Of a DNA stretch of 42,703 nucleotides, positions 40,330-42,703 are shown piece after piece (positions within the stretch are counted from its first letter, which is position 1; each line of letters begins with the position of its first letter). The notes under the pieces were generated by a model that ran no database searches, was not told the origin of the DNA, and worked only from the letters and a program-made list of their open reading frames with translations. The DNA lies in assembly GCA_947305245.1 (NCBI GenBank), contig CAMZDG010000025.1, positions 1 to 42,703 of the forward strand, written 5' to 3'. The DNA is from an uncultured Lachnospiraceae bacterium. Its GTDB lineage: Bacteria > Bacillota > Clostridia > Lachnospirales > Lachnospiraceae. The translations under genes and the position numbers were made by a program.

Positions 40330-41217
40330 TTATTCCGGGTTTCTCCCGTTGCAAAGGTAGAAAACCGTGAGTAGTCCGGGGCCGCAATGCGCACCGATGA
40401 CAACGCCAAGGCTCGTGATCGTGATCTTACCCACCTGCGGATAAGCCTCCAGTATCCCGTCCCGCACGGTTTCGGCGTCGGTCACGCAGTCTGCCTGCAG
40501 GATGTGAATACGCAGCCCAGTTACGTTTTCCACCTGACTTAGGTCGTGAAGGATCCCGTCCAGGATGGCCTTCAGCGCAGTCTTGCGGCCGCGGACCTTC
40601 TTGGCCACGTCCAAGGTACCACGATCCGGCACGTACAGCACCGGCTTGATATTCAGCATCGAACCCACCAGGGCCGCAGCGTTGGAAACGCGTCCGCCGG
40701 CTTTCAGATAGTTCAAGTCGTCCACGGTAAAGCGGTGAGCGATTTTCAGCTTATTTTCCTCGCCCCAGGCGATGACCTCGTCATAGCTCAGCCCCGCCTC
40801 CATACGCTCGACCATGTGCTCCACCAACAGACCAAGCCCGCCGGATATGCAAAGCGTATCCATCACGTAAAGCTTCTGCTTCGGGTATTCCTTGCGGATC
40901 TCTTCCGCCGCCTTGTTGGCATTGACGAAGGAGACGGACATCTTCTGGGACATGTCCAGAAAGATCACGTCCTTGCCCGTGTCCAGCAGTTCCTTGAAAA
41001 AGTCGTAATATACATACTCGTTGATCATGGAGGTCTTCAGCCTGTCGCCCTTTCGCATGCCGGCGTAGACCGCTGCGCGGCTCTCCTCGCGGCAGTCGTC
41101 CTCAAACAACTGATCTCCAATGGTGTAAGTGTATGGTATAAAGGGGATCTGATGCGCCTCCAGCCAGGTGCGGGGCAGATCAGACGTGGAAGAGGTTGCA
41201 ATGAGATAGTCAGCCAT
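40330..41217 (-). CDS. DegV family fatty-acid-binding protein
   Basis: This 295-residue cytoplasmic protein has the DegV pattern: YLIATSSTSDLPRTWLEAHQ, the ligand contact segment DRLKTSMINEYVYYDFF, DVIFLDMSQKMSVSF, VMDTLCISGGLGLLVEHM, and the end GVVIGAHCGPGLLTVFYL. The family binds fatty acids (FakB in some Firmicutes supplies FakA kinase). Whether this member works with FakA is not known. GGGAGG precedes ATG 41217. A 32-residue open frame overlaps its start. Confidence 0.9.
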   Translation of the reverse strand: MADYLIATSSTSDLPRTWLEAHQIPFIPYTYTIGDQLFEDDCREESRAAVYAGMRKGDRLKTSMINEYVYYDFFKELLDTGKDVIFLDMSQKMSVSFVNANKAAEEIRKEYPKQKLYVMDTLCISGGLGLLVEHMVERMEAGLSYDEVIAWGEENKLKIAHRFTVDDLNYLKAGGRVSNAAALVGSMLNIKPVLYVPDRGTLDVAKKVRGRKTALKAILDGILHDLSQVENVTGLRIHILQADCVTDAETVRDGILEAYPQVGKITITSLGVVIGAHCGPGLLTVFYLCNGRNPE

Positions 41218-41308
41218 GACGTTCCCCTCCCATCAGTCCAAGCTTCTCATCGTGGGGCGTCTCAATGCAAACATTCAAATATGTTCCGTTTTTCTTTGCT
41301 CTTGCCAT
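41210..41308 (-). CDS. Possible 32-residue RHH-like leader peptide
   Basis: ATG 41308 has GGAG 7 nt upstream and reads MARAKKNGTYLNVCIETPHD to a stop 8 nt inside the DegV gene. The first 16 residues resemble the strand region of RHH proteins, but no helices follow. It may be a truncated RHH gene or a leader coupling translation to DegV. Confidence 0.3.
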   Translation of the reverse strand: MARAKKNGTYLNVCIETPHDEKLGLMGGERHG

Positions 41309-41392
41309 CTTTATTCTCCATAATCGTGTCATTACAGCAATATTATTTTACCACTTTTAACTACTTGTTTCAACCGTTTAGATGATGAGCTC

Positions 41393-41440
41393 GGGGGACG
41401 GGGTTAGCAGGTCATTTTTTGACCCATTGACCCCGTCCCC
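41393..41440. repeat. REP-like palindrome with nested stems
   Basis: GGGGACGGGGT (41394-41404) and ACCCCGTCCCC (41430-41440) pair perfectly; inside, GGTCA (41410-41414) and TGACC (41420-41424) form a second stem with a T-rich loop. GGGGACGGGG palindromes are familiar in Clostridia, often associated with REP-type transposases. No transposase is nearby. It could also end transcription from either side. Confidence 0.7.
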
Positions 41441-41501
41441 GTGGTTCAACGCGCCAAACCCTGCTTTGTCTTACTCATTTATATTGCGAGATAACATCCC
41501 C

Positions 41502-41867
41502 TTAAACCGTTTGGTCAGGATAATCCCAGAATCCACCCTTATGAAAATTCTCATTTCCCAATGGTTTTGCTGTCAATTTGAACATTACACAACCATCGGG
41601 GCATACTATGGTTTTAGTATATTTGCCATCACCGCCAAGATTCTCCAAATCTCCACCACTTCTTACTGCTTCCATAAGCGGATACAACATCATCATGGTC
41701 TTTGAGCAGATTCCGTATCCATCCTTGTTGACCGGACATCCATAGGTGCATGAGTAAGTATCTCCGACTTCTTCACCATTACGACAGTATCGTTCCGTGT
41801 GATCTCCATGCAGAAAGCCTATTACCTCTACCGTGAATTCGTATTCCTCGTCATACCATTTTTTCAT
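41502..41867 (-). CDS. TIGR04076 family protein
   Basis: This 121-residue protein starts at ATG 41867 (MKKWYDEEYEFTVEVIGFLH) with GGGAGA upstream. The cysteines in the family pattern are present: RYCRNGEEVGDTYSCTYGCP, GICSKTMMMLYPL and VCPDGCVMFKLTAK. The family is a common Firmicute group of unknown function. Cysteine positions suggest metal or redox binding. It ends 90 nt from the REP-like palindrome. Confidence 0.85.
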   Translation of the reverse strand: MKKWYDEEYEFTVEVIGFLHGDHTERYCRNGEEVGDTYSCTYGCPVNKDGYGICSKTMMMLYPLMEAVRSGGDLENLGGDGKYTKTIVCPDGCVMFKLTAKPLGNENFHKGGFWDYPDQTV

Positions 41868-41905
41868 GTTTATCTCCCCTGCAAACCCCGATTTGCCCGT
41901 TTGAC

Positions 41906-42229
41906 TCAAATGTCTATCGTTTTAACAATCTCAAAGCCGGTACTTTTGTATAAATTGATCGCCTTCTTATTCCATTCAGCCACATGAACTCTCAGTTTCA
42001 ATACCTTTCCAAACGAATAATCCTTCTGAAGAAGAAATCTCTTTTACCAGTTCCAGTAATTTCTTATCCGGATGAAATATCGTCAGATGCGTATCATCCG
42101 GCTCAGACAGGATCATGGCATCTCCCAACATGATGTAAACATATTGGTCAAGCATTATGTCCCTGATATGCTCAGGCGCAGTTTTCCTCCGTTTGGTTAA
42201 TCCGGAATTCCTTGTCCTAATTATATCAC
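41906..42229 (-). pseudogene. Fused remnants of two genes
   Basis: One minus-strand frame reads APEHIRDIMLDQYVYIMLGD, AMILSEPDDTHLTIFHPDKK, LLELVKEISSSEGLFVWKG and stops at 41976; it looks like the end of a small Firmicute protein family. A second frame then reads VHVAEWNKKAINLYKSTGFE up to a stop at 41906, the C-terminus of a GNAT acetyltransferase. Neither has an upstream start, so both are broken. Confidence 0.55.
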
Positions 42230-42338
42230 GTAATCAGAACGCAGTCCATAAAATACATGTCACGGAACCTCGATCACTTCATACGTGTCATTGGGCTTAA
42301 GGCTGATTTCATGAATATACATACTTGGGTGCCATTTT

Positions 42339-42703
42339 TCAAGACTTTTTCAAAGAAATAAAGAAAGTGATCGTAATCGTCACATCTCCGTTTCCGAGAA
42401 GCTCCGTCATTTCAGCCTTAGTTATATCCGTCACCTTTCCAAGTCTTGTATACGCCCAGGAATTAGAACCGTAAAAGACAACGATCTGATTTCCGGAATA
42501 CAGAACAATGTCTCCTGCTTCTGTCGTGGTCTGTACATCGTTTCGCGGAAGGCTCGTTCCTATAGAGCCGACCTGTTCAAACCCCCCGTACATGGACATC
42601 CGGATAGACAGCGGTTCTTTCGAAACAAGATCCATAAGTGCTTCCACTGATTCATTATCTTCCCACTCAACGGAAACTGTTTCTCCATTTATCTTCAAAA
42701 TCA
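42339..42703 (-). CDS. Cyclophilin-like fold protein, 5' end cut by window
   Basis: At least 119 codons stay open to the window edge. LKINGETVSVEWEDNESVEA, MSMYGGFEQVGSIGTSLP, DIVLYSGNQIVVFYGSNSWA and YTRLGKVTDI match the small cyclophilin-like (Cyclophil_like) family of Firmicutes. Such proteins often have an N-terminal lipoprotein signal or a flavodoxin domain, which would lie outside. The end is FISLKKS. The peptidyl-prolyl isomerase role is not established for this group. The bases 42230-42338 hold no feature beyond a TATAAT at about 42221. Confidence 0.75.
   Translation of the reverse strand, partial: ILKINGETVSVEWEDNESVEALMDLVSKEPLSIRMSMYGGFEQVGSIGTSLPRNDVQTTTEAGDIVLYSGNQIVVFYGSNSWAYTRLGKVTDITKAEMTELLGNGDVTITITFFISLKKS

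Overview
The window looks like chromosome of an anaerobic Firmicute, most likely a Lachnospiraceae-type Clostridium relative. The reasons are a phosphate butyryltransferase gene (butyrate pathway), strong AGGAGG ribosome binding sites, clear sigma-A promoters with 17-bp spacers, and many small zinc-ribbon, DegV, TIGR04076 and AIM24-type genes common in that group. Family assignments rest on reading motifs by eye; no database search was possible. Most genes lie on the minus strand.

Layout. (1) 1-893 is the 3'-truncated ptb gene. (2) 955-7679 is a four-gene minus-strand operon. It starts with a membrane protein carrying two RCK/TrkA-N-like domains and a C-terminal RyR-like domain. Three TIR-like/transmembrane/leucine-rich-repeat proteins follow; only one of them keeps the TIR catalytic glutamate. 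(3) 7729-9149 holds a HAD phosphatase and an AIM24-family protein. (4) 9305-12196 is a Ro60-like module: a DUF2828/TROVE-vWA protein, a predicted tRNA-mimicking Y-type RNA directly upstream, and a divergent WYL regulator. (5) 12238-19053 holds carbonic anhydrase, an EamA transporter, a LURP-one protein, a small zinc-ribbon membrane protein, an ABC exporter with an orphan GntR-like operator, and a GtrII-type glucosyltransferase.

(6) Two inverted copies of a hairpin-repeat array (19654-20032 and 30013-30526) bracket about 10 kb of accessory genes. These are a Nudix/MBL/radical-SAM/ketopantoate-reductase cluster, three double-glycine-leader peptides, an AT-rich restriction-modification system (RHH regulator, m5C methyltransferase, MspI-like endonuclease, a further PD-(D/E)XK-like protein), and an AlkX-like glycosylase. 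(7) 30613-42703 holds an erythromycin-esterase-like protein whose ribosome binding site sits in a perfect 13-bp hairpin, a PD-(D/E)XK protein followed by in-frame tail duplications, a third repeat array, zinc-ribbon membrane proteins, a transglutaminase lipoprotein, two small membrane proteins, GNAT, DegV and TIGR04076 proteins, gene remnants, and a cyclophilin-like protein cut by the window end.

The two strongest candidates for undescribed biology are the RyR/RCK plus triple TIR-LRR operon and the DUF2828-Y RNA-WYL locus. A recurring oddity is short tandem duplication: in 5' UTRs including Shine-Dalgarno sequences, in coding tails, and in low-complexity protein segments.
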